Shown: positions 1 to 8,580 of the stretch, piece by piece
How positions within the stretch are numbered: the stretch's first letter is position 1
How the letters are laid out: every line of letters begins with the position of its first letter
Assembly (NCBI RefSeq): GCF_003324165.1
Contig: NW_025407827.1
Span: forward strand, 248,001 to 312,000
Source of the DNA: Naegleria lovaniensis
Lineage: Eukaryota > Heterolobosea > Eutetramitea > Acrasida > Naegleriidae
DNA: 64,000 nt
Reading direction: 5' to 3'
Translations under genes and position numbers: made by a program
The notes under the pieces: model-generated
What the model was told of the DNA's origin: nothing
What the model saw: only the letters and a program-made list of their open reading frames with translations
Databases searched by the model: none

Positions 1-2693
1 AGGAGGCATTCGTAAGCTCAATTACGCTCACAATAAATTGTTCAATGTACCCACAATTTGGAAAGGTGCTCAATCGACTCTCCAATCGTTGACACATCCC
101 ATAACTCTCAAACTCACTCAACCAGTCAAGAGCCAGACCATATTCTTTGGTTGCTTTGATTTGATCCACCAGTTGTGGATATTTGTCCAGCAAGGTGGCA
201 GCATCCATGGCAATACGTGGAATAATCTTTTCCCAATTCTTCTCATTCATTCTTCGTTTGTTTTCCTTTCGTACAGGTTTTTTCATTTTAGGTCCTGGTT
301 TCAAGGAGGTCCAAAATAATTGTGCACTCACATGTTGACCATGCTTGTTCTTGGGGAGCGGTAACTCGGAATTTAACAATCTCTCTTCCTTTTTGTGGTT
401 CAACAAGTTGAAAGAGAGGCCAGAGGGTGTATTGATGTTACTTTCTTTGGGAGAGTCTGAAACACGAGTCGTGTTCGAAGAGGATTCTTGTGCAATCGAT
501 TGTAAAAGTTCCAAAAGAGAGGTCATGTCCTTTGGTGTTCGATTTTCCTCACACGCTGATGGAGGTGCAGTATCTTTGGTCACCTCACTCGTCAATTGAG
601 GAGGAGTCACAACCGCCACCTCACTAGTCAATTGAGGAGTACCCTTGACCACCTCACTAGTCAATTGAGGTGGTTTCACCTTATTAGAATCATCTCCAAT
701 TACCTCCATGGCCATTTCCGCATGACTCACATCCCCATGAAAACATGTCAGAGATTTTAACTGATCAAGAATCTTGATTCGATTGAAATGGAGAAACAAG
801 CGGTATAATGTAACCAAGTTGACTTTCACATCGATACTTGTCGCAACTTGTAATTGTTGGAGCTTGGCAAAAGTCCATCGATCAATTGCTTTGGCAATAT
901 TCTCACCAATCAATTCATTGTATTGAATTTGATGGAATTTTGCAATTTCTTCTTTGAAATAGTCTGGCATTGCTAAACGAATCGAGTGATAATTGTATCC
1001 AGGTTCATCTGAAGGAGTTTTTCTAAATTTTCTCTCCAAATCTTCCTCTGTCCATTTTCGATTGGATTGCAAACCCATAAATTGAATGGCTCCATCAAAG
1101 AATTCGAGTAATCTCTTGTCCATGTATTTACGTGCAATTTCATTGCTGGCAGCAAATTTCCATCCATAATATCGGATAATGACTTCAAGATCATTTTGGG
1201 TAATAGAACCCTTCTCAATGATGGAGTTACCTACGGACCATGTGGCTCCTGATCTTCTGAAGGAATAGGGACAAACCTTTTCTTCTTGAATTCCAACATT
1301 TTTGGCAATACATTTCAATTCATATCTAAAATTTTCTAATGGTTGTGGTTCGAGACCCTTTCCAATGTCACTGAACAAGTATTCATCCAAACATTCCTTC
1401 TTGAATTGAATAAATTCATGATTGAGAGCATTTTCAAAAGTTCCATGAGTGAATACTTGTCTTTTTGACAAGTATTGCATGAGCAAAATGATGTTACATA
1501 AACCCACTCGATTTCCAGAAAACCATGTTTGGTGTCTATTTGTAGCACTTTCAACCTTGTCATGGACAATTTTCACTCGAACATCCATGGATTGGAGTTT
1601 ACCATTCATAAACTTGGGTTGTAATTGCAAGTGCTTCAATTGAATTTTAGCAAGGGAAAGAGGACGAGCTCCTGAAACAAATGAAACGAGCATTCGACTG
1701 GCTAGTCTTAGCCCCTTTTCAGAGCTCCAATCACACCCATGCAACATTCGAAAAATATCAATGGGTGGTAAGATGGCTGCTTGTACCTCCTCCACGTCCA
1801 CCAATTTCGATGCAGTCTTCATTTGTTGAATAGCTTCGTAAGACTTCTTTTCTCTTGCATACTTGATGAAATGTCTACAACACCAAGCTCTACAGGCACT
1901 GACATAACGTTTAACCGTATTGTATTTGAATGTTTTGCCATTCTCTTTTGGTTCTACTAACCACAAGACCCATGAATCATAGGTTTCTAAATTGATCTGA
2001 GAGCCACAAGCTGTGGTAACAAATGGAGAATAACCCTTTTCAATACAAAAACCAAGGTAATTTCTGATGGCTGACTTGTGAGTGAGTTTGGTAGCTTCAG
2101 AAAGTCCAATCTTGTCAGCAGCTTCTCTAAAAACTTTTGATTCAGCCTTGGCCTTTTCCTGACCTTCCAATCCTTCCAAATTCTTTTTGTGATGTTCCAT
2201 CATGACATCAAATTCTTGGCGTCTTGACCCTTTCGAGGGATCTCCTGTGGGTTTGCGAAGCTTCCAGTTTTTAGTGATGGCATGAATATCAATTTGAGAG
2301 GTGGTTTCAAGATGGGAGATGTAATGCTGACCCAATTCTACCAACTTTTTCAGTCTCAAAAGCAAAGGATCACGAACATCACTGACATCCAGACTTGAAA
2401 GATCTTGCAATGCATAAGTCGCTTGATCAATAAGAGACAACAATTGATGTTTGCGTTCTTGATCACTCATTGAGTAAGTATTACCTTGTGCAAACATACT
2501 TCCAGTGTAAGGCTGAACCAATGGCTGAATTACTCCATTCAAGGTTGAATAGGGGTGTAGCATGGAAAGAGTCCTGTTTGATTGGATTGGATGCTGAAGT
2601 GGTCCACCACTGAGATTGGCAAGGTGCTGCTGCGGCTGTTGAGAAAATCCTGGATAAGCATGAGAGGTCAATAATTGAGGCTCGTTGGAGACC
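1..2693. repeat. Left unit of a direct duplication (partner 4758-7126)
   Basis: This segment is nearly identical to 4758-7126 at a constant offset of 4757 from position 1 to about 2299, with scattered single-base differences (roughly 2% by eye) and no indels seen. Similarity then skips about 310 bp that exist only in this unit and resumes at about 2608-2693, where it stops. The unit extends beyond the left edge of the window. Confidence 0.93.
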
Positions 2694-3145
2694 AATGAAG
2701 TGAATGTAGTACCGATCGCATTACTAGGAACACGAATCAATGATGATGGAAAGCCTTGATGAATGCCATTGTAGTCGCAGTTGTAACCATGATTGTCCAA
2801 AGCTGTAGTTGGCGGAGGCATGACGAGCGTATCAACAGTAGCCTGTGCTTGCAACTGAGGTTGAACGAGCGAAAGTGGAGTTGGTTGATGAGATTGCTCA
2901 ACATTTTCCAACTGTTTCATCATTGGATGATCAGCAGAGGGAAGAGTTAGCAAATGTCCAAATCCAACAAAATCCAACATGGACTTGATCTCAAAATCTT
3001 CTTCAGTAATTTCTTCTTCCTTTGAGGCTTCGGTCAATTCTGGATCTACAGATTCCAAGCCTTCCCAATCCCATTCTTCTTCTTCAGCAGTAGATGACAA
3101 TAGCATTGAAAACATGTTAGCGCTGTTTTTTTTTGTAGTTACCAT
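1..3145 (-). CDS. Tyrosine-recombinase-like protein, copy 1 (C-terminus beyond left edge)
   Basis: The frame is open on the minus strand from an ATG at 3143-3145 to the window edge. By alignment with copy 2 at an offset of 4757, the gene should end about 820 bp left of the window, giving about 1321 residues. The first 314 residues are found only in this copy. They are acidic at the start (a run of E residues near residue 22), then rich in Q, P and S, and could be a regulatory or activation-like region. After that come a SAM-like core-binding domain and a phage-integrase-type catalytic domain as described for copy 2. The upstream 790 bp has no other gene. It could be a single-gene transposon of Crypton type or a domesticated host gene; no reverse transcriptase or DDE domain is visible. 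The family call is inferred from motif spacing only. Confidence 0.6.
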   Translation of the reverse strand, partial: MVTTKKNSANMFSMLLSSTAEEEEWDWEGLESVDPELTEASKEEEITEEDFEIKSMLDFVGFGHLLTLPSADHPMMKQLENVEQSHQPTPLSLVQPQLQAQATVDTLVMPPPTTALDNHGYNCDYNGIHQGFPSSLIRVPSNAIGTTFTSLVSNEPQLLTSHAYPGFSQQPQQHLANLSGGPLQHPIQSNRTLSMLHPYSTLNGVIQPLVQPYTGSMFAQGNTYSMSDQERKHQLLSLIDQATYALQDLSSLDVSDVRDPLLLRLKKLVELGQHYISHLETTSQIDIHAITKNWKLRKPTGDPSKGSRRQEFDVMMEHHKKNLEGLEGQEKAKAESKVFREAADKIGLSEATKLTHKSAIRNYLGFCIEKGYSPFVTTACGSQINLETYDSWVLWLVEPKENGKTFKYNTVKRYVSACRAWCCRHFIKYAREKKSYEAIQQMKTASKLVDVEEVQAAILPPIDIFRMLHGCDWSSEKGLRLASRMLVSFVSGARPLSLAKIQLKHLQLQPKFMNGKLQSMDVRVKIVHDKVESATNRHQTWFSGNRVGLCNIILLMQYLSKRQVFTHGTFENALNHEFIQFKKECLDEYLFSDIGKGLEPQPLENFRYELKCIAKNVGIQEEKVCPYSFRRSGATWSVGNSIIEKGSITQNDLEVIIRYYGWKFAASNEIARKYMDKRLLEFFDGAIQFMGLQSNRKWTEEDLERKFRKTPSDEPGYNYHSIRLAMPDYFKEEIAKFHQIQYNELIGENIAKAIDRWTFAKLQQLQVATSIDVKVNLVTLYRLFLHFNRIKILDQLKSLTCFHGDVSHAEMAMEVIGDDSNKVKPPQLTSEVVKGTPQLTSEVAVVTPPQLTSEVTKDTAPPSACEENRTPKDMTSLLELLQSIAQESSSNTTRVSDSPKESNINTPSGLSFNLLNHKKEERLLNSELPLPKNKHGQHVSAQLFWTSLKPGPKMKKPVRKENKRRMNEKNWEKIIPRIAMDAATLLDKYPQLVDQIKATKEYGLALDWLSEFESYGMCQRLESRLSTFPNCGYIEQFIVSVIELTNAS

Positions 3146-3936
3146 AGTGAGGGTTGGACCAGCCTTGTCGCTAGTTGAGCCTTATCAAGCGTTCCAGTAA
3201 AAATTCAAGTTGGAATTAAAAAAACCTCTAAATAATCAACGTAAATGATTCAACTCCGCAACAAATCTCATATCAAAATTCTTTCAACATTCAATACAAT
3301 TGATTGGCATCCACAACATCTTGTATGTTCACCACACATAAATGAACAAAAGCATATTGTATCTTTGACAAAGATATAATAATCATCATCATGATGGATA
3401 TTGTCAAATGAACCATAATCATGGCCTAAATCAACAAGATGTATGGTTATGAATTGATTCATATGAATATTATTCATACATTCATGTTAAGACATCACCA
3501 TGATATAAATATCGGAACACACAACACCCAACGTTGTGAAAATCTTCAAACTTCATTATTTTTTTTGAGAGTTGCCAAGCAGCCACCCATGCTAGGAAGG
3601 GCAAGAAAGAAAAGCCCCGTAATTGAAGCTTATATTGCTTATATCATTCATAAATCAATAATAATTCATTAATAATACACATTTTTTCGAAGATAGCACT
3701 ATCTTCAAAATTTCCTTTTTAGGAAGGTGTCACAGACTTTGACAGGCTGTCATGCATATCTTGTTGGAGAATGTGTTTACGAATGAAAATACAGCAAACT
3801 CTCATCCTGTGCAAAACAAATGCGCGACCAAATCCATCCGGCAACCCGCTATGTTAGCTTGTCCAGCAACGATGATGTTTTGTAGTCAAAACTGAACCTG
3901 CTTTGGTAAAGAGCGTCTCCGCAATATCAAGACTTT
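3146..3936. other. Intergenic spacer between the two recombinase-like copies
   Basis: This 790 bp AT-rich stretch lies upstream of copy 1 and downstream of copy 2. It should hold the copy 1 promoter and the copy 2 terminator. Short open frames on both strands have no recognisable motifs or gene-like composition. No terminal inverted repeats were found here, and it shows no obvious similarity to the DNA upstream of copy 2. Confidence 0.5.
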
Positions 3937-6900
3937 TTATTTCTTGGATTTCTTGGTTTGTTTGGTGTTAGAATCCTTATTCTGTTTTCTCTTTAGTTTT
4001 TTGTGTTCCTCATTCTCGTTACAGTCTTCAATATCGTCTTTCTTTTTCTTGCCACCTTTGGTACGTTTTTTGGAGGATTGTTTTTTTTTGCGTTCCTTGT
4101 TTGCATTGGACCAGTCGATCATTTGTGACTTAATTTCCTCGTGTGTACTTTTCTCTTTCAACAATTGCTCTACAATTTGTTGCATTTCCTTCTTCACTAA
4201 ATGATTGATAACATCATTGCTAATGGATCCCAATCGAGAGCGAATAAACGATCGCAAACCGTTCGATGTTGCTTGTTTGTAGTCTGCCAAGGTCAATTCA
4301 TGAGCCGTTTTGTTAGCAGTGTCAGACAACGGTGATGCTTCTTTGTTTTTCAATGCAATTTCTTCAAGCTCCTTCTTCAATGCATCTCCATCAATTTCCA
4401 ATTTATCACGCTCACTCTCCAATATTGTCTTTGAGGCTTGCACAAGATTACCCGTTGTCAGATAGTTAATTATTTTGTTGCTGATAGATCCTAATTTCTT
4501 CCTCATGAATTGTCTGAGAATGTCTTTGGAGGCATGTTCATAATTTTCCAATGTCACTTGAGATGCATCAAGATGAACAACGGTACGTGCCGAGACTGGA
4601 ATAAAACTTTCATCAATCTCATCACCTTTAACATCTCTCAATGAGTATACATTTTGAGCCTCCAATAATTGTCCACTATTAATTTCATACATTCTAGGAT
4701 TATCTGTACTTGGAGATATAATCTCTTCTCGAATCCAAATTTCCGTAATGATCTTGAAGGAGGCATTCGTAAGCTCAATTACGCTCACAATAAATTGTTC
4801 AATGTACCCACAATTTGGAAAGGTGCTCAATCGACTCTCCAAGCGTTGACACGTTCCATAACTCTCAAACTCACTCAACCAGTCAAGAGCCAAACCATAC
4901 TCTTTGGTTGCTTTGATTTGATCCACCAGTTGTGGATATTTGTTCAGCAAGGTGGCAGCATCCATGGCAATACGTGGAATAATCTTTTCCCAATTCTTCT
5001 CATTCATTCTTCGTTTGTTTTCCTTTCGTACAGGTTTTTTCATTTTAGGTCCTGGTTTCAAGGAGGTCCAAAATAATTGTGCACTCACATGTTGACCATG
5101 CTTGTTCTTGGGGAGTGGTAACTCGGAATTTAACAATCTCTCTTCCTTTTTGTGGTTTAACAAGTTGAAAGAGAGACCAGAGGGTGTATTGATGTTACTT
5201 TCTTTGGGAGCGTCTGAAACACGAGTCGTGTTCGAAGAGGATTCTTGTGCAATCGATTGTAAAAGTTCCAAAAGAGAGGTCATGTCCTTTGGTGTTCGAT
5301 TTTCCTCACACGCTGATGGAGGTGCAGTATCATTGGTCACCTCACTCGTCAATTGAGGAGGAGTCACAACCGCCACCTCACTCGTCAATTGAGGAGTACC
5401 CTTGACCACCTCACTAGTCAATTGAGGTGGCTTCATCTTAGTAGAATCATCTCCAGTAACCTCCATGGCCATTTCTGCATGACTCACATCCCCATGAAAA
5501 CATGTCAGAGATTTTAACTGGTCAAGAATCTTGATTCGATTGAAATGGAGAAACAAGCGGTATAATGTGACCAAGTTGACTTTCACATCGATACTTGTCG
5601 CAACTTGTAATTGTTGGAGCTTGGCAAAAGTCCATCGATCAATTGCTTTGGCAATATTCTCCCCCATCAATTCATTGTATTGAATTTGATGGAATTTTGC
5701 AATTTCTTCTTTGAAATAGTCTGGCATTGCTAAACGAATCGAGTGATAATTGTATCCAGGTTCATCTGAAGGAGTTTTTCTAAATTTTCTCTCCAAATCT
5801 TCCTCTGTCCATTTTCGATTGGATTGCAAACCCATAAATTGAATGGCTCCATCAAAGAATTCGAGTAATCTCTTGTCCATGTATTTACGTGCAATTTCAT
5901 TGCTGGCAGCAAATTTCCATCCATAATATCGGATAATGACTTCAAGATCATTTTGGGTAATAGAACCCTTCTCAATGATGGAGTTACCTACGGACCATGT
6001 GGCTCCTGATCTTCTGAAGGAATAGGGACAAACCTTTTCTTCTTGAATTCCAACATTTTTGGCAATACATTTCAATTCATATCTAAAATTTTCTAATGGT
6101 TGTGGTTCGAGACCCTTTCCAATGTCACTGAACAAGTATTCATCCAAACATTCCTTCTTGAATTGAATAAATTCATGTTTGAGAGCATTTTCAAAAGTTC
6201 CATGAGTGAATACTTGTCTTTTTGACAAGTATTGCATGAGCAAAATGATGTTACACAAACCCACTCGATTTCCAGAAAACCATGTTTGGTGTCTATTTGC
6301 AACACTTTCAACCTTATCATGGACAATTTTCACTCGAACATCCATGGATTGGAGTTTACCATTCATAAACTTGGGTTGTAATTGCAAGTGCTTCAATTGA
6401 ATTTTAGCAAGGGAAAGAGGACGAGCTCCTGAAACAAATGAAACGAGCATTCGACTGGCTAGTCTTAACCCCTTTTCAGAGCTCCAATCACACCCATGCA
6501 ACATTCGAAAAATATCAATGGGTGGTAAGATGGCTGCTTGTACCTCCTCCACGTCCACCAATTTCGATGCAGTCTTCATTTGTTGAATAGCTTCGTAAGA
6601 CTTCTTTTCTCTTGCATACTTGATGAAATGTCTACAACACCAAGCTCTACAGGCACTGACATAACGTTTAACCGTATTGTATTTGAATGTTTTGCCATTC
6701 TCTTTTGGTTCTACTAACCACAAGACCCATGAATCATAGGTTTCTAAATTGATCTGAGAGCCACAAGCTGTGGTAACAAATGGAGAATAACCCTTTTCAA
6801 TACAAAAACCAAGGTAATTTCTAATGGCTGACTTGTGAGTGAGTTTGGTAGCTTCTGAGAGACCAATCTTGTCAGCAGCTTCTCTAAAAACTTTTGACTC

Positions 6901-6960
6901 AGCCTTGGCCTTTTCTTGACCTTCCAATCCTTCCAAATTCTTTTTGTGATGTTCCATCAT
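3937..6960 (-). CDS. Tyrosine-recombinase-like protein, copy 2 (1007 aa, N-terminally shortened)
   Basis: The domain order is a SAM-like DNA-binding region (about residues 30-130), a tyrosine-recombinase catalytic domain (about 150-375), a T/P-rich linker with a three-unit repeat, a helical middle, two copies of a 38-residue motif ending in LGSISN-x-(I/V)-IN (about 800 and 890), and a lysine-rich tail likely to act as a nuclear localisation signal. Candidate catalytic residues are R180 (in SGARPLSL), Y313-x-x-R316 in place of the usual H-x-x-R, W348 and Y360. The first in-frame ATG is at 6958-6960. The frame is closed further upstream by a stop just after the point where similarity to copy 1 ends, so about 314 N-terminal residues are missing. 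The catalytic frame is intact. Recombinase activity is inferred, not shown. Confidence 0.65.
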   Translation of the reverse strand: MMEHHKKNLEGLEGQEKAKAESKVFREAADKIGLSEATKLTHKSAIRNYLGFCIEKGYSPFVTTACGSQINLETYDSWVLWLVEPKENGKTFKYNTVKRYVSACRAWCCRHFIKYAREKKSYEAIQQMKTASKLVDVEEVQAAILPPIDIFRMLHGCDWSSEKGLRLASRMLVSFVSGARPLSLAKIQLKHLQLQPKFMNGKLQSMDVRVKIVHDKVESVANRHQTWFSGNRVGLCNIILLMQYLSKRQVFTHGTFENALKHEFIQFKKECLDEYLFSDIGKGLEPQPLENFRYELKCIAKNVGIQEEKVCPYSFRRSGATWSVGNSIIEKGSITQNDLEVIIRYYGWKFAASNEIARKYMDKRLLEFFDGAIQFMGLQSNRKWTEEDLERKFRKTPSDEPGYNYHSIRLAMPDYFKEEIAKFHQIQYNELMGENIAKAIDRWTFAKLQQLQVATSIDVKVNLVTLYRLFLHFNRIKILDQLKSLTCFHGDVSHAEMAMEVTGDDSTKMKPPQLTSEVVKGTPQLTSEVAVVTPPQLTSEVTNDTAPPSACEENRTPKDMTSLLELLQSIAQESSSNTTRVSDAPKESNINTPSGLSFNLLNHKKEERLLNSELPLPKNKHGQHVSAQLFWTSLKPGPKMKKPVRKENKRRMNEKNWEKIIPRIAMDAATLLNKYPQLVDQIKATKEYGLALDWLSEFESYGTCQRLESRLSTFPNCGYIEQFIVSVIELTNASFKIITEIWIREEIISPSTDNPRMYEINSGQLLEAQNVYSLRDVKGDEIDESFIPVSARTVVHLDASQVTLENYEHASKDILRQFMRKKLGSISNKIINYLTTGNLVQASKTILESERDKLEIDGDALKKELEEIALKNKEASPLSDTANKTAHELTLADYKQATSNGLRSFIRSRLGSISNDVINHLVKKEMQQIVEQLLKEKSTHEEIKSQMIDWSNANKERKKKQSSKKRTKGGKKKKDDIEDCNENEEHKKLKRKQNKDSNTKQTKKSKK

Positions 6961-7126
6961 GACATCAAATTCTTGGCGTCTTAACCCTTTCGAGGGATCT
7001 CCTGTGGGTTTGCGAAGCTTCCAGTTTTTAGTGATAGCATGAATATCAATCTGAGATTGGCAATGTGCTGCTGCGGGTGTTGAGAAAATCCTGGATAAGT
7101 ATGAGAGGTCAATAATTGAGGCTCGT
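4758..7126. repeat. Right unit of a direct duplication (partner 1-2693)
   Basis: This is the second copy of the recombinase-gene segment. Relative to the left unit it lacks about 310 bp at the position corresponding to 7056. The two breakpoints share the pentamer TGAGA, the signature of a microhomology-mediated deletion. Similarity ends abruptly at about 7126, and unrelated DNA follows. Confidence 0.93.
5338..5427. repeat. Three-unit coding minisatellite in the recombinase-like gene
   Basis: A 21-nt unit occurs at 5338, 5374 and 5407, spaced by 36 and 33 bp, and again at 581, 617 and 650 in copy 1. On the minus strand it encodes the repeated peptide PQLTSEV inside 11-12 residue repeats. It lies in the linker after the catalytic domain. 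Confidence 0.85.
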
Positions 7127-7453
7127 TTGTTTCATTGCCTCCATGAGGTTTGTTTCTACGACCATGTTGTTTTTGAAATCATCTTCTGATGAATTGTTGC
7201 GCATTTGAACGGACTAATTATTGTCCTTGACAGGAATTGCTGGGAAGGTTTTTCCGCTAATCCCTTTGAATTCATGATCCAACGCAAGCATGAATTACGG
7301 ACCACTCGTACTTCCAATATTCGTGCGCATATTGATTCCCAAACTGTGGCCATGTGAATGAACTATAAAATCTTGAACATGCAAATCCAACAACTTACAA
7401 TCACAAAAAAAAGTATAATTCTCTCTTATCACAAAAATTAATTCTCTTTCATA
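7127..7453. other. Intergenic region upstream of the oxidoreductase gene
   Basis: About 330 bp separate the end of the duplicated segment from the next ATG. It probably contains divergent promoters for the shortened recombinase copy and the oxidoreductase. No structured RNA, repeat or convincing small gene was seen. Confidence 0.4.
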
Positions 7454-8461
7454 ATGGCCACTCCAGCTCAACCTGTTATTCTTGTTACTGGTGCAACAGG
7501 AACTATTGGAAAAGAACTTGTCAAATCTTTGAGTCAGAATTATGCCACTCCCACTACTCCTGTCACTGTTCGACTTTTTGTACGGGATGAAAACAAAGCC
7601 AAACAACTCTTTGAGTCTCTTCAAAGCTCTCACTTTCATTTGGAATATGTTGTTGGAGATCTCACTCAACTCTCTTCAGTGACAGTCACCAACTCGGCAT
7701 TGTTTGAACATGTTGAGAGAATCTTTCTTCTCACTCCTGATCATCCCTCTCAAGCTCAAATTGAGAGTGAATTCATTCGTGTGGCTCTTCAATATGGTGC
7801 TTCGAGCTTGAAACAATTGATTCGACTTTCAGGTTTGGGTTCCTCTGGTGATGCTGATGCCAATACTTTTTTACGTTTTCATAATGATGCTGAGAGAGTC
7901 GTTCAGAAATTAATCCGCAAGCATAACAACAAGCACTCCAATCATCCAATTACATTCATCATTCTGAGAGCCAATCTTTTCATTCAGAACTTGATCAATT
8001 TGGGTGATGCTGAAACTATTCGTTCTCAAGGAGTGTTTTATCGACCCAAAGGTATTCGTGGAGAACCTTATTTCATTTCTCATGTTGATGTGAGAGATAT
8101 TGCCGACTTGGCAGCCCATTTCTTGAGTGAGCCTGTTGAGAAATATTCTCCTCTCTATACTCATACTTATAATGTCACAGGTCCTGATTCACTCTCTTAT
8201 GAAGAGTTAGCTCAATTGATCACAAAAGTGGTTGGAAAGGAGGTGAAAGTGGTCGAGATGGAAGAAGCTGAATATGCCTCATTATTACAACAAGTTCCAG
8301 AGTTACCTTCGTTCATGGTATTGGCCATGGTCAAGTTGTTTCAATTCTACAAGTTGAATGGTGTTTCTGCCAATGTTCATGGCGATTTCAAAATTGTAAC
8401 TGGAAAGAACTCGAGAAGTGTTGAGGACTTTTTGAAGGAATTTAAAAATGCATTCCTATAA
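7454..8461 (+). CDS. NmrA-like atypical short-chain dehydrogenase (335 aa)
   Basis: A Rossmann fold opens the protein with ILVTGATGTIGKELV at about residues 9-23, which fits the G-x-x-G-x-x-G NAD(P)-binding motif of atypical (extended) SDRs. The body follows the NmrA/azoreductase-like pattern: a VVGDL segment at about 70, an acidic-residue-containing IRLSGLGSS segment near 120, and a YNVTGP segment near 240 followed by a helical C-terminus. The classic YxxxK pair is not obvious, as is common in the NmrA branch. It is likely a cytosolic NAD(P)H-dependent reductase or a redox-sensing protein; the substrate is unknown. The ATG at 7454 follows an A/T-rich leader. It is a single-exon gene. Confidence 0.75.
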   Translation: MATPAQPVILVTGATGTIGKELVKSLSQNYATPTTPVTVRLFVRDENKAKQLFESLQSSHFHLEYVVGDLTQLSSVTVTNSALFEHVERIFLLTPDHPSQAQIESEFIRVALQYGASSLKQLIRLSGLGSSGDADANTFLRFHNDAERVVQKLIRKHNNKHSNHPITFIILRANLFIQNLINLGDAETIRSQGVFYRPKGIRGEPYFISHVDVRDIADLAAHFLSEPVEKYSPLYTHTYNVTGPDSLSYEELAQLITKVVGKEVKVVEMEEAEYASLLQQVPELPSFMVLAMVKLFQFYKLNGVSANVHGDFKIVTGKNSRSVEDFLKEFKNAFL

Positions 8462-8580
8462 GCGAATGTGACGGAAATGTGAATACTTCCTCTTCTCCTA
8501 ATTTGAAATTCATTCCATTTTCCATGTATATATAACCAATATCACATCAATATTAATTACATCATTCAGTAATAAAAACA

